A stretch of 64,000 bases of DNA from Microvirga sp052114605 (GCF_052114605.1 NZ_JBFRFB010000012.1:62001-126000); one strand, 5' to 3'; shown: positions 8,550 to 17,049, counted from the first letter of the stretch. Translations and numbers: made by a program. The notes: a model not told the origin generated them from the sequence alone.

Positions 8550-9611
8550 ATGAAGACCATGAAGGGTCCCGGCCTCTTTCTCGCGCAATTCGCGGGCGAC
8601 GAAGCGCCGTTCAGCTCGCTCGATTCCATCTGCCGATGGGCGGCGTCCCTCGGCTACAAGGGTGTACAGATTCCCACCTGGGATGCGCGCCTCTTCGATC
8701 TGAAGAAGGCTGCGGAATCGGTCGCCTATTGCGACGAGGTTCAGGGGATTGTGCGCTCCCACAGTCTTGAGATCACGGAGCTGTCCACGCACTTGCAAGG
8801 CCAGCTCGTGGCCGTGCATCCGGCCTTCGACGAGGCCTTTGATGGCTTTGCCGCTCCCGAAGTGCGCGGCAATCCGAAGGCCCGGCAGGAATGGGCCGTG
8901 GATCAGATGATTGCGGCGGCCAAAGCCTCCAAACGCCTTGGCCTGAAGGCGAGCGTCACCTTCTCCGGTGCGCTCGCTTGGCCCTTCGTCTATCCCTGGC
9001 CGCAGCGCCCCGCCGGCCTCGTCGAGACCGCCTTCGAGGAACTGGGCCGTCGCTGGAAGTCCATCCTCGATGCTTACGAGGATGCAGGCTGCGACGTCTG
9101 TTACGAGATCCACCCGGGTGAGGACATTCACGACGGCGCCACCTTCGAACGTTTTGTCGATGCTGTCGGCGGCCATGCCCGCGCCTGCATCAATTACGAC
9201 CCCAGCCATTTCCTGCTGCAGCAGCTCGACTACATCGCCTTCATCGATCTCTACCATGAGCGCATCAAGGCGTTTCATGCCAAGGACGCGGAGTTCAATC
9301 CGTCGGGGCGCGTCGGCGTCTATGGCGGCTACGAGAGCTGGATCAACCGCGCGGGCCGCTTCCGCTCGCTCGGCGATGGGCAGGTGGATTTCAATGCCAT
9401 CTTCTCGAAGCTTGCGCAGTACGATTACGATTCCTGGGCCGTGCTGGAATGGGAATGCGCGCTCAAGCATCCAGAAGACGGCGCGCGCGAGGGTGCAGAG
9501 TTCATCAAGGCGCACATCATCCGCGTGACAGAAAAAGCCTTCGACGATTTCGCGGCAGGCGGAACGGATGAATCCGCCAACCGGCGGATGCTCGGCATCG
9601 GCGCGAAATAA
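8550..9611 (+). CDS. Sugar phosphate isomerase/epimerase-like TIM-barrel protein
   Basis: A 353-residue member of the AP-endonuclease-2/xylose-isomerase-like TIM-barrel superfamily. Likely divalent-metal ligands are the Glu in CYEIHPGEDIH, the Asp/His in NYDPSHFLLQ, the His in IKAFHAKDAEF and the Glu in AVLEWECALK. Members epimerise or isomerise sugars, or act on 3-keto-sugars and inositol derivatives. TGGGAG about 8 bases upstream supports the ATG. It is followed 13 bases later by a Gfo/Idh/MocA oxidoreductase, a pair that recurs in catabolism of glycosides through oxidised intermediates; together with the importer this suggests a sugar-derivative pathway. The exact reaction is unknown. Confidence 0.88.
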   Translation: MKTMKGPGLFLAQFAGDEAPFSSLDSICRWAASLGYKGVQIPTWDARLFDLKKAAESVAYCDEVQGIVRSHSLEITELSTHLQGQLVAVHPAFDEAFDGFAAPEVRGNPKARQEWAVDQMIAAAKASKRLGLKASVTFSGALAWPFVYPWPQRPAGLVETAFEELGRRWKSILDAYEDAGCDVCYEIHPGEDIHDGATFERFVDAVGGHARACINYDPSHFLLQQLDYIAFIDLYHERIKAFHAKDAEFNPSGRVGVYGGYESWINRAGRFRSLGDGQVDFNAIFSKLAQYDYDSWAVLEWECALKHPEDGAREGAEFIKAHIIRVTEKAFDDFAAGGTDESANRRMLGIGAK

Positions 9612-9624
9612 AGGGGAGAACGCC

Positions 9625-10800
9625 ATGGCCATTTCCGGATCGCCGGATCAGAAGCTCAACCGCCGCCTGCGCCTCGGAATGGTCGGCGGCGGCCGCGGCG
9701 CGTTCATCGGCGCGGTGCACCGCATTGCGGCGCGGCTCGACGACCGATGGGAGCTGGTGGCGGGCGCTCTCTCCTCCGATCCGGAGCGCGGGCGGCTCTC
9801 CGGCGAGGACCTTCTTCTGAAACCGGACCGGATCTATGGCGACTTCAACGAGATGGCGCGCCGTGAGCGGCGGCTGAAGGACGGCATCGATGCGGTCGCC
9901 ATCGTGACGCCCAACCATGCCCATGCGGCGGCGGCGCGCGCTTTCCTCAAAGCCGGCATTCACGTCATCTGCGACAAGCCCCTCACCACGACGCGGCGCG
10001 AGGCTGACCAGCTTGCGAAGCTCGCGAAAGATTCCGGCCTCATCTTCGCGGTCACGCACAATTACACCGGCTATCCCCTCGTGCGGCAGGCCCGTGCCAT
10101 GGTGCAGGCGGGTGAGCTCGGGCGCATCCGCGTCGTGCAGGTGGAATACGCGCAGGACTGGCTCGCCACCCGCGTGGAGGAGACCGGCAGCAAGCAGGCC
10201 GAATGGCGCACCGACCCCGCACGCTCAGGCCCGGCGGGCGCGGTGGGCGATATCGGCACGCATGCCTTCAATCTCGCGGAGTTCATCGCAGGCGATGAGG
10301 TTGCCTCGCTCTCGGCCGAGTTGCACACCTTCGTGGAAGGCCGCCGGCTCGACGACAATGCCCATATTATGATGCGCTTCAATTCCGGCGCACGCGGCAT
10401 GCTCTGGTGCAGCCAGATCGCGTCCGGCCTGGAGAACAGCCTGCGCATCCGCATCTATGGCGACAAGGCCGGGCTCGAATGGCAGCAGGAGAACCCGAAC
10501 GTGCTGCTGTTCTCGCCCCTGGGCGAGCCGCCGCGACTCATCCGCCGCAACGGCTACGGAGCCGACGACATCTCCCGCGCCGCCTCGCGTATCCCCGGCG
10601 GTCATCCGGAAGGTTACCTGGAAGGGTTTGCGCAGCTTTATACGGATGTGGCGGAGCTGGTTACGGCCCGCATCGAGAACCGTGAGCCTAATCCCTTCGC
10701 GCTTCAGGTGCCGACAGTGGACCATGGTGTGCGCGGCGTGCGCTTCATCGAGGCCGCCGTGCGGTCATCCCAGCGCAAGGCGGCGTGGGTGGACCTCTAG
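9625..10800 (+). CDS. Gfo/Idh/MocA family NAD(P)-dependent oxidoreductase
   Basis: A 391-residue cytosolic dehydrogenase. The N-terminal Rossmann fold opens with LRLGMVGGGRGAFIG, followed by the family signature AIVTPNHAHAAAARAFLKAG and the catalytic-lysine motif ICDKPLTTT; the C-terminal alpha/beta domain contains GAVGDIGTHAFNLAEF with the usual His near the active site. The family oxidises or reduces sugars, inositols and 3-keto-glycosides. ATG 9625 follows AAGGGGAGAA; the upstream extension to 9568 overlaps the previous gene and is rejected. It is the last gene of the LacI-controlled operon and ends at a palindromic repeat. Confidence 0.92.
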   Translation: MAISGSPDQKLNRRLRLGMVGGGRGAFIGAVHRIAARLDDRWELVAGALSSDPERGRLSGEDLLLKPDRIYGDFNEMARRERRLKDGIDAVAIVTPNHAHAAAARAFLKAGIHVICDKPLTTTRREADQLAKLAKDSGLIFAVTHNYTGYPLVRQARAMVQAGELGRIRVVQVEYAQDWLATRVEETGSKQAEWRTDPARSGPAGAVGDIGTHAFNLAEFIAGDEVASLSAELHTFVEGRRLDDNAHIMMRFNSGARGMLWCSQIASGLENSLRIRIYGDKAGLEWQQENPNVLLFSPLGEPPRLIRRNGYGADDISRAASRIPGGHPEGYLEGFAQLYTDVAELVTARIENREPNPFALQVPTVDHGVRGVRFIEAAVRSSQRKAAWVDL

Positions 10801-10840
10801 CGCATCGGACGGATCCCAAAAGTGCGAACCCACTTTTGGG
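10801..10840. repeat. Intergenic palindromic repeat (copy B), possible terminator
   Basis: CCCAAAAGTG (10815-10824) and CACTTTTGGG (10831-10840) form a perfect 10-bp stem with loop CGAACC, directly after the stop of the oxidoreductase gene and preceded by CGCATCGGAC. The AAAAG...GAACC...CTTTT core and GCATCG flank relate it to copy A at 3490-3546. There is no T-tract, so it is better described as a dispersed palindrome than a classical terminator. Confidence 0.65.
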
Positions 10841-10937
10841 GCCGGTGCTTGGGGCATTTTGTCGGAATCTCTTGAAATCGTCTCGGCAATCATGACGTAT
10901 AGGCTACATTCTATCCAGCCGGATCACGATTTCACGC

Positions 10938-11348
10938 ATGGCGCCGACGCCCCACCACCATCATGCCCTCGATGAGCTGAACGAGACGCAGAAGCGGGTT
11001 CACCGCATCCTGACGGCCGCGCAGAATCCGCTCTCGGCCTATGAGGTGCTGGACAAGATGCGCGGTAAAGGAGCCGTGACCCCGCCGACGGTGTATCGCT
11101 CCCTCGATAAACTGATCGAGAAAGGGCTCGCCCATCGGCTGGAGAGCCTCAACGCCTATGTCGCGTGCAAGCATCCTCACCACCACGACATGGCCGCTTT
11201 CGCCATCTGCGAGAATTGCGGCTTGGTCACCGAGTTCTGCGATGAGCAGATCAATGACCGACTCGCTCAGTGGAGCGATGGTCACGCCTTCCACCCAAAG
11301 AAGGTTACCATAGAGATTCGCGGCCTCTGCGATACTTGCGCAGAGTGA
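10938..11348 (+). CDS. zur: Fur-family regulator, Zur-like zinc uptake repressor
   Basis: A 136-residue cytosolic metalloregulator. The winged helix covers about residues 14-75 (PPTVYRSLDKLIEKGLAHRLE is the recognition part). The dimerisation/metal domain has a His-rich stretch (CKHPHHHD, 77-84) and two structural zinc CxxC pairs, Cys91/Cys94 and Cys131/Cys134. The N-terminus contains HHHH at residues 6-9. The double CxxC arrangement and the absence of other iron-Fur features suggest Zur, which shuts off zinc importers when zinc is plentiful. It precedes a second Fur-family gene by 199 bases, and an operator-like dyad lies between. No zinc transporter gene is in the window. Confidence 0.8.
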   Translation: MAPTPHHHHALDELNETQKRVHRILTAAQNPLSAYEVLDKMRGKGAVTPPTVYRSLDKLIEKGLAHRLESLNAYVACKHPHHHDMAAFAICENCGLVTEFCDEQINDRLAQWSDGHAFHPKKVTIEIRGLCDTCAE

Positions 11349-11380
11349 TGTTATATCCTGGAACCTAAGCCGGAGTTGTA

Positions 11381-11400
11381 CGTTACTATAAAACGTAACG
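11381..11400. promoter_or_regulatory. Operator-like inverted repeat between the two Fur-family genes
   Basis: CGTTAC (11381-11386) and GTAACG (11395-11400) form a perfect 6-bp inverted repeat around the AT-rich spacer TATAAAAC. GTTA(C)-n-(G)TAAC dyads of about 20 bp are the general form of Zur/Fur-family operators. It lies in an AT-rich 199-base intergenic region upstream of 11548, so it probably controls the second gene. Confidence 0.55.
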
Positions 11401-11547
11401 GTTGTTTTCCGAGTTTCTCTGCTTAGATGCCAGCTTCCGTTTCGTTATCTGCATAATTGCAAGCATTTATAGCAATGATAGCACATTGTGCGGTTCCAAA
11501 TTTACCTATATGAATATGTAGGTTTTGAAATAACAGGAGCGAGGACC

Positions 11548-12000
11548 ATGAGCACACGAGCCCTCAGGAAAGAAGAGGAGGATAACCTCCTCCGCCGGGC
11601 GGACGATCTGTGCCGCCAGAACAACCTTCGGCTGACGCCGATCCGCGAGCGCGTTTATCGCGAGCTGGTCCAGAGCGGCGGTCCGGTCGGCGCCTATGAC
11701 CTCGTTGATCGCCTCAGCAGCGACAAAAAGCGTCTGGCCCCGGTCACGATTTATCGTGCGCTCGACTTCCTGCGGGATGCAGGCCTCGTGCACCGTCTGG
11801 CCACCCAGAACTCTTATGTGGTGTCCCACGGCCAGCCTGAAGTGAATGCCATGAAGATCATGTTCGTGGATTCCAAGACGGGCGAGACCATCGAGGTGCA
11901 TTCGACGGAGGTGGCCGAAGCGGTCCGCAAGGCCGCCGAGCAGGCCGGCTTCAAGTCGATCTCGCCCTTCATGGAAGTCGAAGGCGAGATGACCCGCTAA
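11548..12000 (+). CDS. Divergent Fur-family regulator lacking canonical metal ligands
   Basis: A 150-residue protein whose N-terminal half (about 12-90) is a clear Fur winged helix (LRLTPIRERVYRELVQSGGPVGAYDLVDRL, then APVTIYRALDFLRDAGLVHRL). The C-terminal half (MKIMFVDSKTGETIEVHS...) keeps the dimerisation-domain strands but has neither CxxC pair nor the His-rich cluster; the only Cys is residue 22. The frame opens at 11488, but ATG 11548 is preceded by AGGAGCGAGG. It follows the Zur-like gene in the same direction with its own AT-rich upstream region and a palindromic dyad, and ends at a strong terminator. It may sense another signal, bind metal differently, or modify Zur control; this is inference. 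Confidence 0.85.
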   Translation: MSTRALRKEEEDNLLRRADDLCRQNNLRLTPIRERVYRELVQSGGPVGAYDLVDRLSSDKKRLAPVTIYRALDFLRDAGLVHRLATQNSYVVSHGQPEVNAMKIMFVDSKTGETIEVHSTEVAEAVRKAAEQAGFKSISPFMEVEGEMTR

Positions 12001-12023
12001 GCTTCCAAAAGCTGAAGTTCATA

Positions 12024-12058
12024 GAAAAGGGCCGGAGCGAATCGCTCCGGCCCTTTTC
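12024..12058. terminator. Strong bidirectional terminator
   Basis: Near-perfect palindrome: a 15-bp stem (GAAAAGGGCCGGAGC / GCTCCGGCCCTTTTC) around loop GAATC. A-tracts and T-tracts flank both sides (TTTTCGTTT on the plus strand), and it lies between convergent genes, so it should stop transcription from both. Confidence 0.85.
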
Positions 12059-12074
12059 GTTTGTCCTGGAACTA

Positions 12075-12094
12075 AGGCCGGCTTTCACCGGCCT
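12075..12094. terminator. Second hairpin at the end of the RND operon
   Basis: AGGCCGG (12075-12081) pairs with CCGGCCT (12088-12094) around CTTTCA, ten bases beyond the stop of the minus-strand RND gene. It has no T-tract and probably works together with the adjacent strong terminator. Confidence 0.4.
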
Positions 12095-12103
12095 CAGATC
12101 TTA

Positions 12104-15100
12104 TTACTCTGCCGCCAGGGCCCGGTGATGGGCCTGCTGGTCCTCGGCCTTGCTTCGGACCGTCTCCTTCGAAATGAAGGTGTAGAACATCGGCACCACG
12201 AAGAGCGTGAAGATCGTGCCGATGGACATGCCCGAGGCGATCACGAGGCCCATGGAGAAGCGGGCCGCGGCACCTGCACCTGAAGCATAGAGCAGCGGCG
12301 CAACGCCGAGCACCATGGCCGCCGTGGTCATGAGGATCGGGCGGAGACGCACACGGGCGGCTTCCTCGATGGCCTCACGCTTGCTGGTGCCGTGCTTCTC
12401 TTTCAGATCGTTGGCGAATTCCACCATCAGAATGCCGTGCTTCGTGATCAGTCCCACAAGGGTGATCAAGCCCACCTGCGTGTAGATGTTGAGCGTCGCC
12501 AGGCCGAGATTGAGGAAGATCATCGCACCGAACATGGAGAGCGGCACCGACATCATGATGATGAACGGATCGCGGAAGCTCTCGAACTGCGCCGCCAGCA
12601 CCAGATAGATCACGATGATGGCGAGACCGAAGGCGAGGAAGATCGAATTTCCTTCCTGGATTTCGAGACGCGACTGGCCGGCATAATCCTCATAGAAGCC
12701 CTGGGGCATGACCCGTTGTGCGATCTCGCGCAGGGTCGCCAGACCTTCCGAGGTGGTGACGCCCGGCAACGGAAGCGCTCCGACCGTTGCCGAGTTGAGC
12801 TGGTTGAACTGCTCGATCACGGCAGGCGCGGCATCCGTCTTGATGCTGACGAGCGCGGAGAGCGGCACCATCGAACCATCCGAGGCGCGCACATAGTACT
12901 CGGCCAGACGTTCCGGATTCAGACGATCCTCCTGGCGCACCTGGCTGACCACGTCGTAGCTGCGGCTGTCCCGGTCGAACTTCGAGATCGACGCACCGCC
13001 GACGAGCGCACCCAGCGTGTTGCCAATCTCGGAGACCTTGACGCCGAGCGCGGCGGCACGATCGCGATCGATGATGATGCGCGCACGCGGAGTCTCGTAG
13101 GAGATCGAATTCTGCACCACGATGAACTTGCCGGACTTCATCGCCTCCTTGCGGATCTGCTCGGCAACCTCATAGGCCTGGGACGAATCGCCGATAGTAC
13201 GCAGCACGAACTGGATCGGCAGGCCGTCACCGCCGCCAGGCAATGAGGGAGGCGCGAAGGTGAAGGCCTGGACACCGGCATTCTGATTCAGAAGATTCTG
13301 AATATCCTGCTTGGTGGCCTCGCCCTTCTTCTCGCGCTCGTTCCATTCCTTCAGCTTGAAGCCGAAGAAGCCGCCGCCGCCGCCATCGATGCCGATGATG
13401 AGGAAGCTGTCCTCGATCTCGGGGATCTTTTCGGCCGCGTTCGTGAACTGCTTGGAGAAGGCCTGGGTGTACTCGGCCGTCGCGTATTTCGGCACGTTGA
13501 CGATGCCGAGATATGCACCCTGATCCTCTTCCGGCGCCAGTTCGGAACCGGTTTTCATGAAGAGGAAGACTGTCGTACCGAGCAGAACCGCGACGATCAC
13601 AAGCGTCACGCCGCGATAATCGAGCGAGCCCTTGAGGCGCCGTGCATACCAGTTCTCCAACCGCGTGAAGGTGCGGTCGACGAAGGCGGCGAAGCGGCTC
13701 TGCGAGCCGTGCGGCTTCAGGAGCTTCGAGGACATCATCGGCGACAAGGTCACCGCGACGATACCTGAAATGACCACCGCGCCCGCCAGCGTGAACGCGA
13801 ATTCGCGGAAGAGCGATCCGGTCAACCCTTGGGTAAAGCCGATGGGCGCATAGACCGCCGCGAGGGTAACCGTCATGGACACGATGGGAAGGAAGATCTC
13901 CTTCATGCCCACGATGGCCGCGTCCACAGGTTTGAGCCCCTCCTCGATATGCCGGTGGATGTTCTCTAGAACCACGATGGCGTCGTCCACCACGAGACCG
14001 ATGGCCAGCACCATGGCGAGCAGCGTCAACAGGTTGATCGAGTAACCCAGCGCGTAAAGGAAGAAACACACGCCGATCAGCGAGAGCGGAATCGTGACGA
14101 CCGGGATCAGCACCGAGCGGAAGGAGCCCAGGAAGAGCAGAATCACGATCACGACGATGAGTGCCGCTTCGCCGATGGTCTTGAACACCTCTTCGATGGA
14201 GGCCGAGATGAAGTTCGAGGCGTCGTACACGATCTCGACCGTCATGCCTTTCGGCAGCGTCGGACGAATCGAGTCGATGGCCCTCGTCACCTCGTCGGCA
14301 ACGGTCAACGGGTTGGCGGAAGGCGTCGGCGTGATGCCGATGAAGGTGCCTTCGCTGCCGTTGAAGGCGACGATGGTGTCCGTGCTCTTGGGGCCTAGCT
14401 CCACATCCGCCACGTCCCGCAGGCGCACGACCTGATCGCCCTCGGAGCGGATCGGCAGCGCACCGAAGGTCTCCGGCGTCTGCAGCGTGGTCTGCATGTC
14501 GAGGGTGTAGGCGACATACGCGTTCTTCGTCTTGCCGGGAGCGGCAAGGAAGTTGTTGGCATTGATCGCCTGCACCACATCGCCCGCCGTCACGCCACGG
14601 GCGGCAAGCCGCACGGGGTCGATCCAGACACGCATGGCGAAGTCGCGGCCGCCGAGGATTTCGGCATTGCCGACGCCTTCGAGCGTTGCGAAGCGCGGCT
14701 GCACGACACGAGTCAGGAATTCCGAGACCTGCTCGGAGTTCATCTCCGTCGAGCCGAAAGTGATGTACATGAGGGCAAAGCTCTGGCCCGTACCCTTCAT
14801 GATCACCGGGTCTTCGGCTTCCTGCGGCAGCTGCGCGCGGATCTGCTGCACCTTGGCGGTCACTTCGGTGAGCGCGGCGTTCGGGTCCGTATTCAGGCGC
14901 ATGCGCACGGAGACCGTGCTCACGCCCTGACGGCTCTGCGTCGTCACGTAATCGACGCCTTCCGCGGATGAGACGGATTTCGCGATGGGCGTGCTGATGA
15001 AGCCCTGAATCAAATCCGCGCTGGCACCCACATAGGCTGTGGTCACCGTGATCGTGGTTTCCTTGACCTCAGGATACTGACGCACCTGAAGGCTCATCAG

Positions 15101-15184
15101 ACCCTGCGCACCGAGCAACAGGATCAGAAGGCTCACCACCATCGACAGGACGGGGCGGCGAATAAATAGTTCCGTGAAACTCAT
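12104..15184 (-). CDS. RND multidrug efflux pump, inner-membrane subunit (HAE-1/AcrB type)
   Basis: A 1026-residue proton-driven exporter, full family length. N-terminal TM1 (FIRRPVLSMVVSLLILLLG) is followed by a large periplasmic porter domain (VTTAYVGASADLIQGFISTPI), TM2-6, a second periplasmic domain and TM8-12. The proton-relay Asp pair is present in TM4 (LAIGLVVDDAIVVLENIHRH), and the GVAPLLYASGAGAAARFSMG stretch is typical of the C-terminal half. It works with the adaptor gene 10 bases upstream; no outer-membrane TolC-like partner is encoded nearby, so a shared one is likely. The divergent TetR gene is the probable regulator. Substrates (drugs, dyes, signalling molecules) are not predictable. 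Confidence 0.95.
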   Translation of the reverse strand: MSFTELFIRRPVLSMVVSLLILLLGAQGLMSLQVRQYPEVKETTITVTTAYVGASADLIQGFISTPIAKSVSSAEGVDYVTTQSRQGVSTVSVRMRLNTDPNAALTEVTAKVQQIRAQLPQEAEDPVIMKGTGQSFALMYITFGSTEMNSEQVSEFLTRVVQPRFATLEGVGNAEILGGRDFAMRVWIDPVRLAARGVTAGDVVQAINANNFLAAPGKTKNAYVAYTLDMQTTLQTPETFGALPIRSEGDQVVRLRDVADVELGPKSTDTIVAFNGSEGTFIGITPTPSANPLTVADEVTRAIDSIRPTLPKGMTVEIVYDASNFISASIEEVFKTIGEAALIVVIVILLFLGSFRSVLIPVVTIPLSLIGVCFFLYALGYSINLLTLLAMVLAIGLVVDDAIVVLENIHRHIEEGLKPVDAAIVGMKEIFLPIVSMTVTLAAVYAPIGFTQGLTGSLFREFAFTLAGAVVISGIVAVTLSPMMSSKLLKPHGSQSRFAAFVDRTFTRLENWYARRLKGSLDYRGVTLVIVAVLLGTTVFLFMKTGSELAPEEDQGAYLGIVNVPKYATAEYTQAFSKQFTNAAEKIPEIEDSFLIIGIDGGGGGFFGFKLKEWNEREKKGEATKQDIQNLLNQNAGVQAFTFAPPSLPGGGDGLPIQFVLRTIGDSSQAYEVAEQIRKEAMKSGKFIVVQNSISYETPRARIIIDRDRAAALGVKVSEIGNTLGALVGGASISKFDRDSRSYDVVSQVRQEDRLNPERLAEYYVRASDGSMVPLSALVSIKTDAAPAVIEQFNQLNSATVGALPLPGVTTSEGLATLREIAQRVMPQGFYEDYAGQSRLEIQEGNSIFLAFGLAIIVIYLVLAAQFESFRDPFIIMMSVPLSMFGAMIFLNLGLATLNIYTQVGLITLVGLITKHGILMVEFANDLKEKHGTSKREAIEEAARVRLRPILMTTAAMVLGVAPLLYASGAGAAARFSMGLVIASGMSIGTIFTLFVVPMFYTFISKETVRSKAEDQQAHHRALAAE

Positions 15185-15194
15185 GGCGTTTTGC

Positions 15195-16328
15195 CTATTG
15201 CCCGTTCGCCAGCTTGGCCGCGTCGAGCTTGGTCACATCAATGGAATTGTCGATCTTGACGGCCGCGCCGGCCTGCAGCTTGTTCTGCCCCGAAGCGACG
15301 ACCTGCTGGTCGGCCTGGATGCCGGAGAGGACTTCAAGAGATCCCCCACGACGGCGGCCGGTCTTCACGAAGACCTGACGCGCAACGTCAACCTGCTTGC
15401 CCGCCCGTTCTTCCTTCTCGATCGTATAGACGTAGTCGCCGTAGAGGCTGGTGATAACCGCCGTCTGTGGCACGGTGATGACGCCGGGCTCCTGCGGCAG
15501 GACCACTTCCACGTGGACGAACTGACCCGGCAGAAGCGCGCGGTCCTTGTTGTCCTCGATGAGAGCCTGCACGGAGACGAGGCGGGTCTTGGGGTCGACG
15601 CGCGGGTCCTTACCGGTGATCTTTCCCTTGAAGGGAAGATCGGTCGCGTTCAAGCCCAGGCGCACTTCCTGGTCGAGCTTGACGTCATCCGCCATCTGCT
15701 CGGGCACCGTGAAATCGACCTTCATGGAATCGAGATTCTGGAAGCTCGCGATGACGGCGCCGGGCTGGAGATATTGGCCCACATCGACGCGCGGAATGCC
15801 GATCACGCCCGAGAAGGGAGCCTTGAGGGCCTTCTGCTCGATGGTCGCCTCCAGGCGGGCGAGACGCGAGCGCGCCGCCGCCAGCAGGGCGCTGGCCTGG
15901 TCGAGATTGGCTTCGGTGCCGTAGCCACGCGACGACAGGGACCGCGCACGCTCGAAGGCGCTCTCGGCTGTCTTCACGTTGGCCTGGACATCCTGAATGT
16001 CGGACCGCTCCACCGCATCGTCGAGCTGGACCAGCACATCGCCCTGACGGATGCTCTGATTGGACTTGAACTTGATCTCCTTGACGATGCCGGGAGTCTC
16101 GAAGGCAAGCTCCACGCCATTCGCCGCCCGGGCGGTGCCGATGGCGCTGATGCTCGGCGTCCAGGTTTTCGCCTCAACCTTGGCGGCAGACACCGTCTGC
16201 GGCGGCGGCTGCATGTTGGCGAAGAAGTCGGCAATCATCTTTTCTTTGAAGAAATTGAAGCCAACGAGCCCGGCACAGAGCAAAACCGCAAAAAGAAAAA
16301 CGAGACTGACTACGATGCGCCGTTTCAT
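15195..16328 (-). CDS. RND efflux periplasmic adaptor (membrane fusion protein)
   Basis: A 377-residue adaptor with an N-terminal membrane anchor (MKRRIVVSLVFLFAVLLCAG), a lipoyl/barrel-sandwich domain split by a coiled-coil hairpin (about residues 95-150, including EANLDQASALLAAARSRL), and beta-barrel plus membrane-proximal domains (GQFVHVEVVLPQEPGV, SLYGDYVYTIE). It bridges the pump encoded immediately downstream and an outer-membrane channel. It is first in the two-gene operon, transcribed away from the TetR regulator. Confidence 0.95.
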   Translation of the reverse strand: MKRRIVVSLVFLFAVLLCAGLVGFNFFKEKMIADFFANMQPPPQTVSAAKVEAKTWTPSISAIGTARAANGVELAFETPGIVKEIKFKSNQSIRQGDVLVQLDDAVERSDIQDVQANVKTAESAFERARSLSSRGYGTEANLDQASALLAAARSRLARLEATIEQKALKAPFSGVIGIPRVDVGQYLQPGAVIASFQNLDSMKVDFTVPEQMADDVKLDQEVRLGLNATDLPFKGKITGKDPRVDPKTRLVSVQALIEDNKDRALLPGQFVHVEVVLPQEPGVITVPQTAVITSLYGDYVYTIEKEERAGKQVDVARQVFVKTGRRRGGSLEVLSGIQADQQVVASGQNKLQAGAAVKIDNSIDVTKLDAAKLANGQ

Positions 16329-16439
16329 GGGCTTCTTCCAGAAGTTATAGCCCGCGAGGCGGGCTGCAGACTTATACGATTAAGGGTGCGGCAATAGCGC
16401 GGCTTACCCTTGACGCCATTGCCGTGGCAGCATTTATAT

Positions 16440-16453
16440 ACCGACTGGACGGT
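16440..16453. promoter_or_regulatory. Candidate TetR-family operator
   Basis: ACCGACTGGACGGT is an imperfect 14-bp palindrome (10 of 14 positions symmetric, ACCG.C..G.CGGT), 20 bases before the TetR start and in the divergent region with the efflux operon. The position fits autoregulation and control of the pump; no binding data exist here. Confidence 0.45.
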
Positions 16454-16472
16454 TTAGTTGCAAGAGTTGCGA

Positions 16473-17042
16473 ATGTTGAAAAATGCCCGAGGCCGAAAAA
16501 GTTCCCGCGAGAAAATCCTCGACGCGGCGGCCGAACTCGTGGCCGAAATCGGCGCGGGCCGTCTGACCCTCGACGCGGTAGCCGAACGGGCTGGGCTCAG
16601 CAAGGGCGGTCTTCTTTACAACTTTCCCACGAAGGATGCACTGCTTCAGGCAATGATTCAGCGCATGATCGATCAGGTCACGGAATCAAGGGAAACCTTG
16701 CGCTCCGAGCTTGAGCCCGGGCCCAACCTGGAGGCGCGGCTGGCTGCCACGACTCTTTTGAAGATGTGTTGCGGCGGCAAGATGCAGGAGATCGCGACCG
16801 GCTTAATGGTCGCAACGGCAGAAAACCCCCGCCTGCTCGACCCTGTGCGTACGGTCATTGTTGAAACGTTGCAACGCATCAAGTCAGACTCGGACGATCT
16901 GGATTCCGCTCTCCTCGGCTGGCTTGCCGTCGAAGGATTGAGCAACCTCGAAATGCATAATCTCAGCCCCTTCTCGGATCAGGACCGCGAGCGGATCGTG
17001 CAGGCGATCAACCGCCTGCTCACGAAGGGCATCGCTTCTTAG
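16473..17042 (+). CDS. TetR-family transcriptional regulator
   Basis: A 189-residue regulator. The N-terminal HTH (about 9-55: REKILDAAAELVAEIGAGRLTLDAVAERAGLSKGGLLYNFPTKDALLQAM, seen across this span) is typical TetR; the C-terminal ligand domain contains CCGGKMQEIATGLMVATAENPRLLDPVR, resembling the BetI/TetR_C_37-like class. ATG 16473 is preferred over an in-frame TTG at 16458 because the shorter form gives the normal N-terminus, though neither has a strong ribosome binding site. It is divergent from the RND operon and probably represses it. Confidence 0.88.
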   Translation: MLKNARGRKSSREKILDAAAELVAEIGAGRLTLDAVAERAGLSKGGLLYNFPTKDALLQAMIQRMIDQVTESRETLRSELEPGPNLEARLAATTLLKMCCGGKMQEIATGLMVATAENPRLLDPVRTVIVETLQRIKSDSDDLDSALLGWLAVEGLSNLEMHNLSPFSDQDRERIVQAINRLLTKGIAS

Positions 17043-17049
17043 AAGCGCG

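Noticed and set aside
10815..10840. A classical Rho-independent terminator after the Gfo/Idh gene
   Set aside because: The stem is perfect but AT-rich in its middle and is followed by GCCGGTGCTT, not a T-tract; a dispersed palindrome is the better reading.
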